Shown piece after piece: positions 24,930 through 38,300 of a stretch of 64,000 bases of DNA. The notes beneath the pieces are model-generated. The model ran no database searches, was not told the DNA's origin, and saw only the letters and a program-made list of their open reading frames with translations. The translations under genes and the position numbers were made by a program. How positions within the stretch are numbered: position 1 is the stretch's first letter; each line of letters starts with the position of its first letter. This DNA comes from Struthio camelus. Its lineage: Eukaryota; Chordata; Aves; Struthioniformes; Struthionidae. The DNA is taken from positions 69,923,787-69,987,786 of the forward strand of contig NC_090942.1 in NCBI RefSeq assembly GCF_040807025.1, written 5' to 3'.

Positions 24930-25230
24930 TACAGCCAGCTCCCTGCTTATCAGCTGCAGTGATTATATAATTGGAGGAGCAGTTTTGCATCTGTCTCTTG
25001 ATGCGGATTGTCAGGACTCCCAGGTGAAAGAGCAACTCGTAAAGCAAACAGAGAATGAGCCAGATGGAAGAAAGTTGTGTTCCCTGGTAGTGCTCGGGCT
25101 GTCATGTATTTACAATCTATTTTTATTTTGTGTAAACAGAGAGCGCTTGAAAGGTTAAATTGATCAGTAGCCAAGAAAAGCTGGTGGCAAGGAGGTGAGA
25201 GCAAACCAATCACGATGGGGAAGGGGGTAA
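24930..25230 (+). promoter_or_regulatory. Putative regulatory segment with TATA-like and CCAAT-like motifs
   Basis: Directly after the X-box-like site the sequence contains an E-box (CAGCTG, near 24952), TATATAA (24964-24970) and CCAAT (25206-25210). It is not repeat-like and is not coding: the ATG at 24921 is followed by a stop after 12 further codons. It could be an enhancer or a minor start site. No direct proof is visible. Confidence 0.3.
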
Positions 25231-26340
25231 TTAAAGCGGGTGCGGGGGCTCAGCTGAAAGAGGCTAAAAAGACGAGGAGAAGGCAAGGCTAGGGCTGTGC
25301 TGCGGGTCTGCCCTTCACATGTGTGGAGGGAGGATCGGTTCAGGATAATCGGTGCCTCACTTCTGCATCCTTCTCAGCTGCTGGTAGCAGGGTGGATGTT
25401 CCAGGTACTACCAACGCAAGAAAAAATTTTATGTCTCTTTCTTGAAATGTGAGTGGCATGACTAGGCCTCTGCCTGTAGTTGCTTTCTGCACATGTCAGC
25501 CCTCAGTTAACCACTTAGTAGACTGCCTGAATAGCCTCATACTGAGGAGTCTCTATGGCAAATGAGCCAAAATAATGGTAGCTTATTTAAAAGAAAAAAC
25601 AAAAGTGTACTGAAGTATACTGGAAAGCGTTAGTTAAACTGAGAGGGCTGTGGGAAGGAAAATTAATTTTGTTGATTTCTTCACTACTAATTTAGCTAGG
25701 TTTGGAATATCCTTATTTTACACTTTTGAATGTGACTTAGCACACCAAAACCGTTTTGCCCTAAAATGAGAATTTCCTGACTCTTTAGGATGTTAAAAAT
25801 ATGAGTCTGTTACGCTTTCATTGCAGTCTCATGTTACACAGGGAAAGGGGAACTAATAGTATTGTTTCTTGATGCTGAGATAATTTTCAGTGTTTATTTT
25901 TCCTACATAATGGAATGTATTTTGACAACAATTAATTATTCATTGTTATCATAGAGCATATGCTTATTTAGAAAATTAACAAAAAAAAAAAAGGCAGCAG
26001 AAAAAGCTTTCAAAACTAACTACATCACATTTAATGCACATATGGGACCTGGTGTAATCCTAGATGGGCATCTTTAATGCATTCCCTCATAATATTTTGA
26101 AAATTTTGTCTTGCGATATAAAATGGAAAATCTACTTTGCAAAATTATGTTTTACAGCCCTCTCAAGGGAGGGAACAGAATGAGTCAACCTGGCCTTTGG
26201 GGCTGCAAGTTGGAATCTCAAATGAAGTTTAAACATCTAGTTAAATTTCACTGCTTGTGATTCGGAGGGATCCTTCCTGGTGAGATTTGGTGACCAGCCA
26301 GGAAATGAAATAAAACTAGTATTTTTGCTCTGTTTTTCAG

Positions 26341-26520
26341 TTACAGGGCTTAGGTGGGAGGTGGACGTGGGAGGCTGTGGGGGTGTCCGAGTACTGCCTC
26401 TCCCGGAAGGTGGCGCTACAGGGCTGCGGAGCCGGGCACCGTAGAGGCGCTCGGGAGGCGTTCGGCAGGAGACAATTCTAGGTCTGCTTCCTCCATCCCC
26501 TGCCTTTCAGGAGGAAAGGC
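26341..26520. promoter_or_regulatory. Small isolated GC-rich pocket in intron 1
   Basis: About 180 bases of G-rich, CpG-containing sequence inserted sharply in AT-rich intron. It is preceded by an acceptor-like TTTTTGCTCTGTTTTTCAG. No donor or conserved open frame supports an exon. It contains the CTCF-like motif listed next. Confidence 0.5.
26403..26416 (+). promoter_or_regulatory. CTCF-like binding motif
   Basis: CCGGAAGGTGGCGC matches the CTCF core CCRSYAGRKGGCRS at 13 of 14 positions (A instead of Y at position 5) and lies in a CpG-containing pocket. This makes it a candidate boundary or loop anchor 3 kb downstream of the exon 1b promoter. Motif match only. Confidence 0.42.
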
Positions 26521-26574
26521 CAGATATAGCACTGATAGATATGTATCTATCCTGGAATAAAATTCATTAGTATT

Positions 26575-26890
26575 AAAGAGCCCCTGGTAGGTCATCTATT
26601 CCATATAGTAATGATCCTCTGAGTGAAAAGCCATTTCTGATACCAGGTCTAAACTGCCCTTCGTTCAATTTCAGATAATGCCTTTGGGCTTTGTCCTTAT
26701 TGCGTATTTTGAACAGATTTCTACCTGCTTCTTGTAAAAAATCCCCTCAGGTATTTGTCAACCATAATTAGGTCTTCTTGCAACCTCCTTTTGTAACCCG
26801 CCCATATTTTGTTCTTGAAATCTTTCCCTGTAAGACGTTATTTTCATAGTCCTTCTGTCTTCTGTATCTGTTAAATTAAGCAACTAATTA
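26575..26890 (-). mobile_element. Ancient CR1/L3-like LINE 3'-end relic
   Basis: The + strand reads like the reversed 3' portion of an old CR1-clade LINE: 'GGTCATCTATTCCATA', then '...GATTTCTACCTGCTTC...', 'CCCCTCAGGTATTTGTCAAC', 'AATTAGGTCTTCTTGCAACC', 'GTAACCCGCCCATATTTTG'. The order matches the family but divergence is too high for subfamily assignment or firm ends. Confidence 0.5.
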
Positions 26891-27534
26891 GTATTCCCTT
26901 TATCTGTCAGAAACCTGCTGACAGTGACAGTCAAATCACTAGTATATCCCTAGTGCATTTTCTGACCTGAAGTGAGGGTCAAAATGAGAAATATTCCCTT
27001 TAACTTTGCAGATACAAATACACAGATGATGGTGTACACTTCACAGTTGATTTCAATTTAAGGGTTGAAAACTATCTCATGCTGTGCTATGAGATAAAAC
27101 CTTTGGAGATGTGGGTTAAAATTTATTGGATGTTTGCTGTGATTTTTCTGTGGTATTTTCAGAATTCCAATTTTATTTCCTGTAATTTTTTGGGACTGTG
27201 TTTTTGCATGTAGGAGAAACTCCATTCTTTCCATGGTGACAAAGTGATTAGATTAGCAATCTGATTCTTCATTTTTGTGTATCTGTTTCGTGCTATCATT
27301 TTGCTGTGAGGATTTGTCTGAATGGGCATGAGTTATGGGGCCTAATGAATACTGCTAATTAGTTTAAAGCATCTCAGATTTTTCCTCAGGATTTGAGGGG
27401 GGAAATCTGAATCACTATTTTAAAATGCAGCACTAAAATTCCAACTCCACTGATTTAACAGTAATTGCTTGTATTTATAAAGTACAGTCCTTTATGTCAG
27501 AGTACTTGGAACATGCTCTAAGTATTAAGTATTT

Positions 27535-27568
27535 TATTGAACATAATATGAATATATTATGTTCAATA
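27535..27568. repeat. Perfect 15-bp AT-rich inverted repeat, 4-nt loop
   Basis: The left arm 27535-27549 (TATTGAACATAATAT) is the exact reverse complement of 27554-27568 (ATATTATGTTCAATA), with GAAT between. Pairing resumes beyond a small bulge (TATTTTA upstream against TAAAATA downstream), giving a stem of over 20 pairs. It lies in intron 1. Confidence 0.9.
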
Positions 27569-29819
27569 TAAAATATATTTACTGTTAAATAACAATAGTT
27601 AAACACCCTACATAATAGTGTTCTGCATTTACTTGTAAAAGTTACCGGTAGAGCCTACAGAAAAGTATTTAAGTGCTTTCAGCCATTTCCTATCCTTAAA
27701 AGGAGTATTTAAGTATCCTGCAAAAGGCCTGGAATTTAAAGCATATACTTTTGAAAGATTTTCTCTGACATGTACATCAGTCCTCTGACTGGTTATTCCT
27801 AAAGTTTGTGAGTGTTTTTCCCATCGTGAATACTCATTTGTGGAGATCTAGCTGGAGCTCTCTGTAACCAAGACGCTCCTTGTGAACCCCTTCTTGGTTG
27901 CACGTCTGCTGTGCCATCAAATATGTTTTTGGGGTTACATCTGTGTAATTCATTGCAGGAGATGTGACACACCCTTGCTGTGCAGAATTAATTTGTTCTA
28001 CCAAGATAATTACTTTGAGCTATTTGTTCTCCTTTTTAAAAGCTTTCTGAGAACATTTTAATGTAGAGAACATGCAGCATAACTACAATATTGCTGTGAA
28101 TGCTTAATTTGTTTTATTTTCTTTCACTTTTGTGGAAAATCACAAATCGACATCCATACTTAAGATAGAATTAATCTGAATGGCAATTGCTGCTTGACTT
28201 ATGTTTTCTCCTCCCCCCCGCCCCCCGTTTTTTTTCCTTTCTTAAGGGAACTTTCATTATTTATACAGGACAGTTGAGAACATCAAGTTATCATTTTATT
28301 TGTTAGCAACTGTCTCATTTAACCCTTTCTGGGAATCAGGTCAAGAAACTGACGTTTAGGAACAGCAAACACAAGATCTCTTCTGAGCCAATTACTTCTG
28401 TAAATTTATTGACTATCAAACAACATAACAGATGTGACTGTGTGCAGTAAAAGTCTCTCTTAAATTACTGAAAACAACAAATCAGATTAACACTGAAGAA
28501 AGCTTTTACCGATGGCAGATATATGCTTTACAAAACATAATGTTATTAAATCCTTCAATTGCTTATCTTATTTTTAAAACTCTAGAGCAACCCGGTGTAT
28601 TTTTGAATCAATCATTTATCAAAAACACTATTTTTTATTTAGATGCATAGTGGAGATGAGATGAATTTGGGAGAAAGTTCAGTAATTGAAATCAATCAAT
28701 AAGGATTGATTCCCATATCCTTATTTTAAGAATAAAAGATGATATTAAGCATTCAGTCTTACCGATGACCACTGAATGGTTTCCCTTTGGACATATCTGT
28801 TATCTTACATAAAATTTGGCTTTTTTTGTTGTTTTTGTAACTTCTACTAATGCAAGCGGAAACAAACTGAATACTTAACACTTTTAGATTGCTTTGGCTT
28901 TATTGGAGCAAATGAGACATTGCACACTTAACGCTTCTTGAGGATTTGTTCCTCTTCCTTTCCTTTTTTCCTAAGAGAGAGGAAGTCAGAGTTGGTCTCA
29001 TGTGCAGAGAACAGTGGGCAGAGGTGATGGGCTTACAGCACTTCTGCCAGAAAGCAGGTATGTTGTAGTGTCAGTACTAGTTTTAGGTGGCAAAGGAGTA
29101 TTCTGGGAGCTCTGAAACACAGTGATGAAATCTGCTGGTCACAAGAGCATGCATCGGTATTGCAAAACTGGCATGCACTAGATGATGGTGAAGTCTGTAG
29201 TGTGTATGCAAATGTTTGTCCTATAGAATCCTCAAAATGGCTTCTGCCACTTTGCGTGGGCAAGGGGACATAATGATGATAGCAGTATAAACTTTGTAAC
29301 AAACTTTAAAGGGAGTCAGGGTACCTACGTTCTTTTGGCTGGAAGAGCTGTACTGTGTATAGAGATTTCCAGAACGTAAGGCCTCGCTGCATTTCTCCCA
29401 GAAACCTAAATATAAAGCTAGTAGCTTGTATGGTTTGGATAGTTGAATTTGGCAGTCCATTGAGGAGGAGGAAAAAAACCCTGAAAAAATGAAGAAGGAA
29501 AAAAAGGGAGAAAGCATTAATTGATATAAGATAGAAGACTTGATGGGATTCCATATTGTCTTTATTTTGGCATATCAGCACGTGTCCAGATACAAAGGCA
29601 AATTATTTTGATCTACAACTGAGAGGTTAGTAGTATGGCTCATTCCTAAGAGAAGCTTAGATTGAGGGGAAACTGCTCATAACGGGTTTAATATTGGTCT
29701 GCTCAATGTATCATCTTCACAGTTATCTACCTTTCTTAGGAAGGATAATTTTGAGATACTGCCCTCACTGGTACGTGTTTCACTGTGAGGAATTGCATGC
29801 TTAAGGAGGGAGGGGATTA

Positions 29820-30055
29820 AACAGAATCACAGAATCATAATTCAGGATGGCAGGGCCTCCAGAGATTATCTAGCTCAATTCCCTGCTCAAAACAGGTCTA
29901 ATTAGATGAGGTTGCAGGAGACCAAATCCCGTCAAGTCTTTCACACCTCCAAGGACAGAGATTTCACAGCCTCTTTGGGCAACCTGTTCTAGTATTTAAC
30001 CACGCTCATGGCAAAAACAAAGAAAACCCTGTTTTTCCTACTATCTAATCTGTAT
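29820..30055 (-). mobile_element. CR1 LINE 3'-tail fragment
   Basis: It begins with the hallmark reversed CR1 tail 'ACAGAATCACAGAATCATAA', followed by 'AGGATGGCAGGGCC' and 'TTCACAGCCTCTTTGGGCAA', the usual 3' CR1 order on the minus strand. No RT frame remains. Length is about 235 bases. Confidence 0.85.
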
Positions 30056-32113
30056 ATTTAAAGATTGAGGCATTTTATATATGCCAGCCAATAGCTGAAC
30101 TGCAGCCATGTTTCTGTGCTTAATCAGATGACATAACCATTTTTTTTGAAGCCTCTGGATGGAGGGCCGGAGAGACTTTGGCCTCAGTGCCTCACACTGC
30201 TTTCAGAATAGATTATTTTTGCAGGTCTTGTATCATCATAAGTCGAAGGTGAGGAGAGACAAGTCTGGAGTTTCAATTATTCCAACAGATGTACTGAGTT
30301 TGTAAGTGGATTGTGTCCCTGTGCTGTGCTACAACGGTTCTCCTGAAGAATTGTGGATGGAGGCAGTGGCCAGCACAGACAGAGATGAGGCAGCAGAAAT
30401 CTGTAGGCAATTCACTTCAATGTTTCAGTACTTGTCAGCGTATCAGGTCAATGGAAGAATCCTGCTGTAACTGAGAAAAATCCTGTTGAATCTAACTACT
30501 GTTGGCCTATACATACCCACACATAAAACTAGGGGACACAGCTTCTGTTTAGCCCCTCCCCTCCAACTGACTTAATTAAGATGAGTCCTAATTGATGTTT
30601 TGTGGAATGGTAGAGGCTTATATAGAAATTCAAAGATTAATTATACGTTGGATTTGAGTAGGTAACTTCTGCGATTTTCCTCTATGTGTGTTTTTAATCC
30701 CTCATAGGATACTCTAAATCTCAGTGGCTGTCTGGGCAGGTAAAACAATCAGAGCCCATTGAAACAGGCTGGGAGGTTTAATCTCCTCTAACAGCTGGGC
30801 GGAGTTATCAGAGTACCAGTTAAAGCCTTGTCTGGAGGGAGTTATTTATCCTGTCACCTGTAGGGAAACAAGAAATCCATGGGATTCATCAGTGTCATGA
30901 GCTGGGCACCAACAGATTAAGCCAGCACAGGTATGTCAAAGGAAATTTTTGCTCTTTTGGTAAAAGATACAAGATGAAAATTAAGTCATTCTCAAGGGTG
31001 ACGGGAGACTTAATGATTTTCAGAACAGACCCAGAAATGAGACCAAAGCTCTGGCTAATCCCATGGGTTAATCTCTCTGCATCTTGTACATAAATCTTAG
31101 AGTTAATTGTTTCAATGAAAATATTATCTAGGATCTGTGCAACCTTAAAGGATGCTGTATCATACTTTTAAAATATACTTCTCTAAATGATATTGTTATT
31201 TATCTTAAATTTTTCAGGTTTTTAGTCCGTGATGTGGATGGTTGCCTTTGGGTATTTTGGAAAAAAACAATTTAAAATGACTGAACATGACACTATAATT
31301 ACAAAGTAAATATGCTCTAATTGAGTAATTAACTCAACATTTCTTCCTACAGGCATTGTAGGAATGAATTCATGTTACTGATCGGATTTCATATCCTTTA
31401 TTCCAAAGGAGAAAAAAGACTTCCACTCTTCAATATGGCCAGATGGAAGTAAAATTTTAAAAATTTTCTCCATTTTTCTAGTTTAATATTTTTTATGCGT
31501 GTGATGGTCAACTTGCACTTTCTGTCAGACAAAATATGCTTTTAGATACCTGCTATATTCTTTCTGCTTCATGCACTACTGACAACAACAATAATTTGGA
31601 ATTGAAACTTGTCTTATATGTGGCTGTTAGCAGCAGATTTCATGAATTTCAGATACAGAACTACTACAATGACCCAGGTGAGAGGCAATGGAATTCAAGT
31701 GAATTCAAGAGTTAATTTTGATGTTTGTTGAAGATAGTGGAAAAATGTTATACTTAAATATGTTGCATAGTATATTGAATTTTATGTTTGTCTGATACTG
31801 ATTGACCATAGCAGGAAGTTGAAAATTTAGGTTGATACACAGCCTCAAACTTGTTGTTATTTCTATATTATAGCTTCCATATAGTTCACAAGAGGCTGCG
31901 TTTTCCATTCAGACCCCATAGGTGTAAATATTAGAAATTTGGACTTAATTAAGTGTGAAGAGGTCTGATAATCTTTGGATGCCTTTAACATAATTTGCTA
32001 ACTTTGCTGTCAATAAGTGAAATAAGCCCAAGTACCATTATGAAAACAGAGGAAATCGTAGCATTCGTTACTTTCCCGACTTGTATACGAATTGACTTTT
32101 GTGTAGAGAAGAA

Positions 32114-32139
32114 AATTTCAGCACCTGTGTGCTGAAATT
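32114..32139. repeat. Perfect 11-bp inverted repeat, 4-nt loop
   Basis: AATTTCAGCAC (32114-32124), loop CTGT, GTGCTGAAATT (32129-32139). It is a compact stem-loop in intron 1 without a longer precursor-like fold visible around it. Confidence 0.85.
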
Positions 32140-35039
32140 CCCAAGGTGATGGTTAAATCACCTATTACTGCTGATTCATAGATTGTATAGATGCAAAGAG
32201 TATTTTCAGGTGTAATTTAAGCTCATACTGGTGCCTTTAGTGAGAAGTAAGATGTATTTATTCAGTGAAAATTGAAATTGATCAGGTTTAATTTGGATTT
32301 GAATGGAACTTCTGTATGACTTGTATTTATAAGCCACAGGGAAGAGTGGATTATATGCAATTTTTACATCACTTTCAGCTAAATTAAATTTGTAAGTGCA
32401 AAACCCAAGATTCACAGGCATCAGTTAGTTCTGGCACCATCAGTGCCAAAATTGCATTCTTAAATCAATGAATGGTTTAAATGATATAAATCTAATTTTT
32501 TTTTTTTTTGGTATGTCAGATAGAATCTCACTGGCTTTGGCTCGTTTGGCTCGTTGCTTGTAAATCCTGTGAATGTGAAATGCTTGTTACTGCCAACAGG
32601 TGTTTGGGATGTAGTAGCGCTGTACAGAGCTTTCAAATACGTTTCTCTACAGTTTTCTTTGAAGAAAGTTGTTGGTTGTTATCAGTGAAATATGATAAGC
32701 TTATTGCTTAAAGCAGAAATGAAGAAATCCTGAATTCCTGGGAAGTTCAGGAGGGACTATGTTGAAGTTCGTTCCTTAATTCGTTTTTTGGATTTATATT
32801 GTGACCAAAAGAGAGGTAGTTTGAGTCTCATTCTGGATTTGAAAGCAAATGGAATGGCATACTAGTGAGCAGGATAAAGAGAGTATCTCTTGTCGGTTTG
32901 GCCATTATAGCAAAAATCAGAAATAAAAGAAGAAAAGAAAGATTGAGATGAACATGACTCAAAGGCCCTTACCTACTTTAAGGCAAAGGGTGTAGAGGAA
33001 GGACAGAAGAGAGGAAAACTGGTGTCCTAATTCATATGCAGTGAGAAAAGCTATCAGGCATGCATACGTAACCAAAGCCAGCAGAAAGTGCTTGCTCCTG
33101 GCAGTTTCTAAAAACAATTTCTTGTTTTAGAACAAAACAAAAAAAGCTGGATATCAGTCTTCAGAAGCTATGAGCATAGGGCTCTACAGGTAATTGGTAG
33201 AACTTCTAGGAAAGTGTCTTCACACATGGTCAGTTTTGAAGCCCTTTGAAAAGGATCAGATTTTAAAGTACAAAAAGTTAAACAAAACACTTCAAAACCT
33301 TTTGAACTGTGGGAAGGCAACTTTCGCCATTTCTTATGAAACGCTATGCTTGGACATCTTCTGAAGTGCTTATAATTTGCAATGTATGTTACACAACTTA
33401 CAGTATTTCTGTCAATCAAAATTTATTTGACTAGAACATACATCTGTTGATTTAATGCAAAAATACACTAAAATAAACATCAAGTTCTCCTTCAAATTTG
33501 ATGGTACATATCAGTCGGGAGTTTTCTTTCAGTTTTGTGTAGTATATAGCATTCTTGCTGAGAACTTCACTGTTGTTCTGCTTTGCCTTGATTTGGTAGT
33601 ATTTCCCCCAAACATCTTGTTGTTTTTATTTTAAGGGTTTTTAAGGGTTTTTTTCTCCTTTTCTCTTTTCCTTATGCAACACTGTTGTGCTTTAAGGTGA
33701 TTTATTGTGGAGAGCGTTAGTGCGTAGAATACATTGATTGAAAGTTGTTAAGGCTTTTGGCATGCATTCAGTAGGGCTAGATGGCACATTATTTACCAGA
33801 AATATGAATGGGGAAATCCTATTTGGAGCCCGTTCTACAAATATCAGAGAGCAGGAAATATATTCTTATAGCACATATCAGTGATGTTTTGATACTTCAA
33901 AAGGAATGTGATTAAGCCATCTGGATGAGCTTACATGTATTGGTGAACTTTAGTACTTGTCTCCCAATGTTGGTGATGAAATAGTACTTAAAAGTACTAT
34001 TTAAAGATAGAATTACTGTGGAAAATGGAAAGCTTAACTTGTCATCTTGGGATTTAAACCTCTAGTCCGTGTAGCTAGTGTGTGGTTTTTTTTTTTTTTT
34101 TTAATAACAGTCATAGAAAGTATCTAAACCTGCTTCTGCAGCTACAAAGCCTGGAACAGAAAGATTTGACAGGTCATCAAGTGCTAGCTGGGAGATTAAT
34201 GTAGAGGCTAGAGTATGAATGTTTGGAGGATCGGATTGTATTTTGATTTATTTATATGTTAGGATATGGGCTTCAGAAAGTCTATTGTATCTCGGCAGAG
34301 GCTCTACTTTTCTTTCGGAAGACTGGCAAAGAAATGTTTTCTGGGGAGCTGTCTACCTATGTTCATTATATATTTACATGGTCATCATCCCTTTAGTATC
34401 AAAGTCTCCCAAATGTTAAGCACTATTACTCTTCCTAACCTGCCAGCTGCGTAGGCTTGGAAAATTGATGTTTTTTTAAAAGTAAAATGTCATGCTCATG
34501 TAAAAATATTACTTTGGGAAATGCAGTTGAAGAAATTAATTTAGCATTTAATTTTAATGAGGCGAGCATTATGAAGTGTTGGGTAGTTGCCGATATCATC
34601 AGATCTGGAACAGGCACTGACATGGTGATAGTGGGATACTTGATCCATCTGTCTAGGTGCTCCCTGGCAAGCCAGAGAAAGTACCCTGCACACCAGTCTT
34701 CCTGAGTGCAGAAGCAGGTTTGGCTCTTGCGGTGTGGTCAAAACAAGGCGTTAGTTTGCTGACCTGCTCCAATGTTGTGATCAAGCGCAGAGCTCCTGAG
34801 AGGTATCCCCAGACAGCTGTGGTCCCATGATGTGCATAGCTTATGATTCCTTTTCCTGTTTTTGACCCTCCTTTTTTTTTTTTTTCCTGCCTTTGTACCT
34901 CCCTTTTCTGCCCCAGTCTTCTCCAAAAGAAACAAAAAACACCCCTAATCACTTTTCCCTTAATAGTCTCAGTTTTGCTACACCTATACGCAAATTTGGT
35001 ATTTCTGACGTTGATACCTGGGTAATTTTGGCCTTACGT

Positions 35040-35330
35040 GCCATTACTGGTGAAGTTACCTAGGCACTGTTGGCCTTACAGTACTCCCCAAAATGTCCCC
35101 GGTACTTCAGTTCTTCAATTAACTGTGAAGACTGGCCATCTCTCGTGCTATCTGTAAACTTTGTCAGCTTCTCACTCTGTTATTTGTCCTGTTCAGGATT
35201 TTCTCATATCCCGTCCAGTAAGTCTTCCATGTCCTGTTCAGTTAGCCTAACCTCAAACCAGGACCAAATCAGTGGCCTAGTCATCTGCCTGCAGCCCTAA
35301 TAGGGAGTCCTTCAGATAGTCTTCAACTTT
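35040..35330 (-). mobile_element. Possible very old LINE relic
   Basis: Phrases such as 'TCTCGTGCTATCTGTAAACT' and 'TTGTCAGCTTCTCACTCTG' recall the reversed RT segment ('...cagcttggtatcatctgcaaactt...') of CR1/L3-type LINEs. The match is short and degraded, so this is a tentative call. Confidence 0.28.
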
Positions 35331-38300
35331 GGCAAGCTAGTCCTGTATGTGATATATGAAAAGATTCTTGCCTGTGAATTTACAATCTCTGTCTGCTGAT
35401 CAGCAGTTCAGGTGTTAGGAAATGAGTTGTTATGGAGGGAGGCTGGTATCTAAGGTCAGGCAGGTTTTAAAAACCTAGTCAGTGGCCCCAAATCACTGAG
35501 GAGTCAACGTGGAGAATTCTGTATGAATTTCGAACCAGATACTTGATCTTCAGATTGTGTGTGGTTTTGTTCTTGTGGATAAGTTGTAGTGATCAAGTGT
35601 GCTTTGCTTGTATGTAGATATCACCATGGGCAAATGTGAATCTGGCAGAAAAAGGGACTGTTCTCTGACCTCCTGCACGTAGAGCTAGATGTGTTTTACT
35701 TAACGACTGGGTGGGTCTCTGGTAAGATAGGTAAACTAAGGGAGCAGTTCCTGGCCTGTGGGCAGTGTCTGTAGTTGAAAGGTAGGCAGGTGGTAAGTTC
35801 TGTCTTTCTACTAGAACGAGGATTTCATTCTCAGTCACAAAGTTTTGAAGTCCCTCAGGGATCTGAGGACTGGCAGGTGATGCAAAGAATGGGCAGAGAC
35901 TGACAGGTGTAGAAGGGTCTGTGTTACCTAATGGGGGACTGCACATAGTAGCACATGACGTGCACGCCGTGTACTTCGTGCTAGTGGGTAAGGGGAAATT
36001 ATGCCCCTGTCTTTCTTCCATCTCCATCTAGACACGCTTATCAGTAGACTGCGCTGGGGCTTGACTAGAAGCCTAGCTATATGGGGACTTTTGGTTTTAT
36101 TTGCTGTCTTTCCAGTGAGTGTGTCACAGGGCACTTGTGGTTTTGTGTCCAAATAATTGGAAAAACACATTTTCTACCCTCTGGAATCATTAGAATGTCT
36201 TGGAGATGTATGCGGTTGCACTGAGTGTTTAGAGGTGTATATAAAGGCAGAAGTATAATTTGCTTAATGGACCAGCAGAACGAATAAGTGACTGTGACTG
36301 GAAAAGATCTAGCTGAACTATGAAAAATTTGGAAAGATGTAGAATAATATGAATTGAAAGAGAGATGCGTTATAGTATTTTGTGATCCAGGTCACCTTCT
36401 TACAATGGGAAGAGCTTCGCTCCAGAGATGATTAAGGTATCCAATAAAGGCTTTTAGAGACACATTTTCAAACTGCCATTCTTTCATATAGTAAAATGAA
36501 TCAGTTGGCACAGGTTTTATCTTACCTCACTGTAGGTGTCTAGAAGTGTCTAGTCTCTGCTAATCATCTAGATTCCATCTGGAGTCAGTGGAGAGAAAGG
36601 CAGGCATGGCTGCAGGACATGATAGGTACCTAGGATAAGTGGGATGAAGCGCTTTCCTGGAGGTACTTAACTGCCTTGACTGTATAGAGAACTTTGACTC
36701 AGTTAGACTAAATGCTAGTTTTTAGATTACTAGAACTAGTGAAATGAGTTCCACCTTCTCCACACATGTCGATTTCTAATTTTGGTTGTTGACAATGTAA
36801 GTGTACTGTGAAGAAAGGAGTTAGGTGCCTATGCTACTTTTTTTAATAAGTACATTGTCTTTCAGGTGACCTCTGTGAATGCCTGCATTAAATGTATATA
36901 CTTCTGCCTGACTGCATACCATTAAACGAAAGGATTTGTTAAAGCAAACAAGTATGGCGGGAAAAACAAATAATTCCGGGGAGGGCCATTTAGGAAAGCT
37001 GGGGAAGCTGTTTCTTGAGGAATATCCCTCTCTGTCTCCACCTAGGGCGAGAATAGTTCACTTTTTCCCAGACTATGTTTAGGATTAGAGAGTATTGTGC
37101 AAAGTAGGTAGCCTCAGGAAGGAGCAGGGGCTTTCCAGGCAGTGTCAGCAAGAGATGATGAGCATGCCAGAAGACGCACAGCATCAGAGAAATCGCACTG
37201 TAATTGGTTCAGTCTGCTTCTCCCAGCTAGAAAGTGCAGTTAGCTGGGCCAGCTGGAACGTACAAACTTACATGGAAAGATGAACAGTTAGGTAATAGCA
37301 ATGCAGAGAGAGGTTTTTTTGCAATAACTCTTTGGTTTGTGGGCTTTGAGCTTTTGGGTGAAAAATACATCATGCCAGGTTTTGGAAAGTGCTGCTTTTG
37401 AATCATTGCAAATGTATACTGCAACAGGGTCCCAAAGGGAAGGTAGTTTAAGGTGCAAAATTCATTTGGTCTCATTGACTTAATATTGGAAAACTGGCTT
37501 CTGCCTGCCACAGCTTGGGATACCGGGCTGTGTGTGCTGCCGGGGTGATTTCAGCTTGGAGGACAGCCGTCTCACGAAGGGTGCACCCTGAGAAGGAACG
37601 AGAAGGGATTTCATTTTGGTAACGTAAAGAGAAAAGGTTAAACCATCTCAGCAGGGCAAGTTTTTGTTGCCCTAAACAAAGGGTGGTACTCACATTTTTC
37701 TTTAGATCTTTGTACAACTACATTATCTTGAAGGAAATGCATCTTTTGGAAAACTTTTTCCTTTGTCACTGCCCCAAGCAGGATTATGAATTCTTTATGT
37801 ATCAACTTCTTATCTCTTCAGAGCCTCTTCTCCCAGAATTTATAGCCTTGACTTTATCATGTTACCCTCTGCATAAATGGTATAGTGACAGAACATCTAC
37901 CTTGCCCTGGGAGATGGGGTGTGCTGAGGTAACTAAGATATGCGAAACAACCCGTATAACTCCCTGAAAAGCATCAGCGAGAAATTCTGCTCACAGAAAT
38001 TATCATCCACAGTGCAACAGATCAGTTCACAATGACACTCGCCTTTCCTGGGGTAAGCTCCTTATTGTGAGATGCTTCAACAATAATTCAAATTTTCTGG
38101 ATTCAAATTTGAAAATTGAATTTTGAAAATGGAAAGTGAGGAGAGTTTTCCAGAAATAAGAATGTAATTGCAATATTTCCCATCAGTGGCTTCCAGTTTC
38201 TACTTTCTGTAGAAGTAGCAGACATATGCTATACTTCTATGGGAAGCTATTCTGTCATTTTGCATAGGATTGTCTATGATGCTTTCTGTCATCATTCACC

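Noticed and set aside
22246..25158. Many overlapping open frames on both strands (60-125 codons), some proline- or arginine-rich
   Set aside because: They lie in CpG-island sequence where stops are rare. They have no family similarity, overlap each other in every frame, and conflict with the exon 1b structure.
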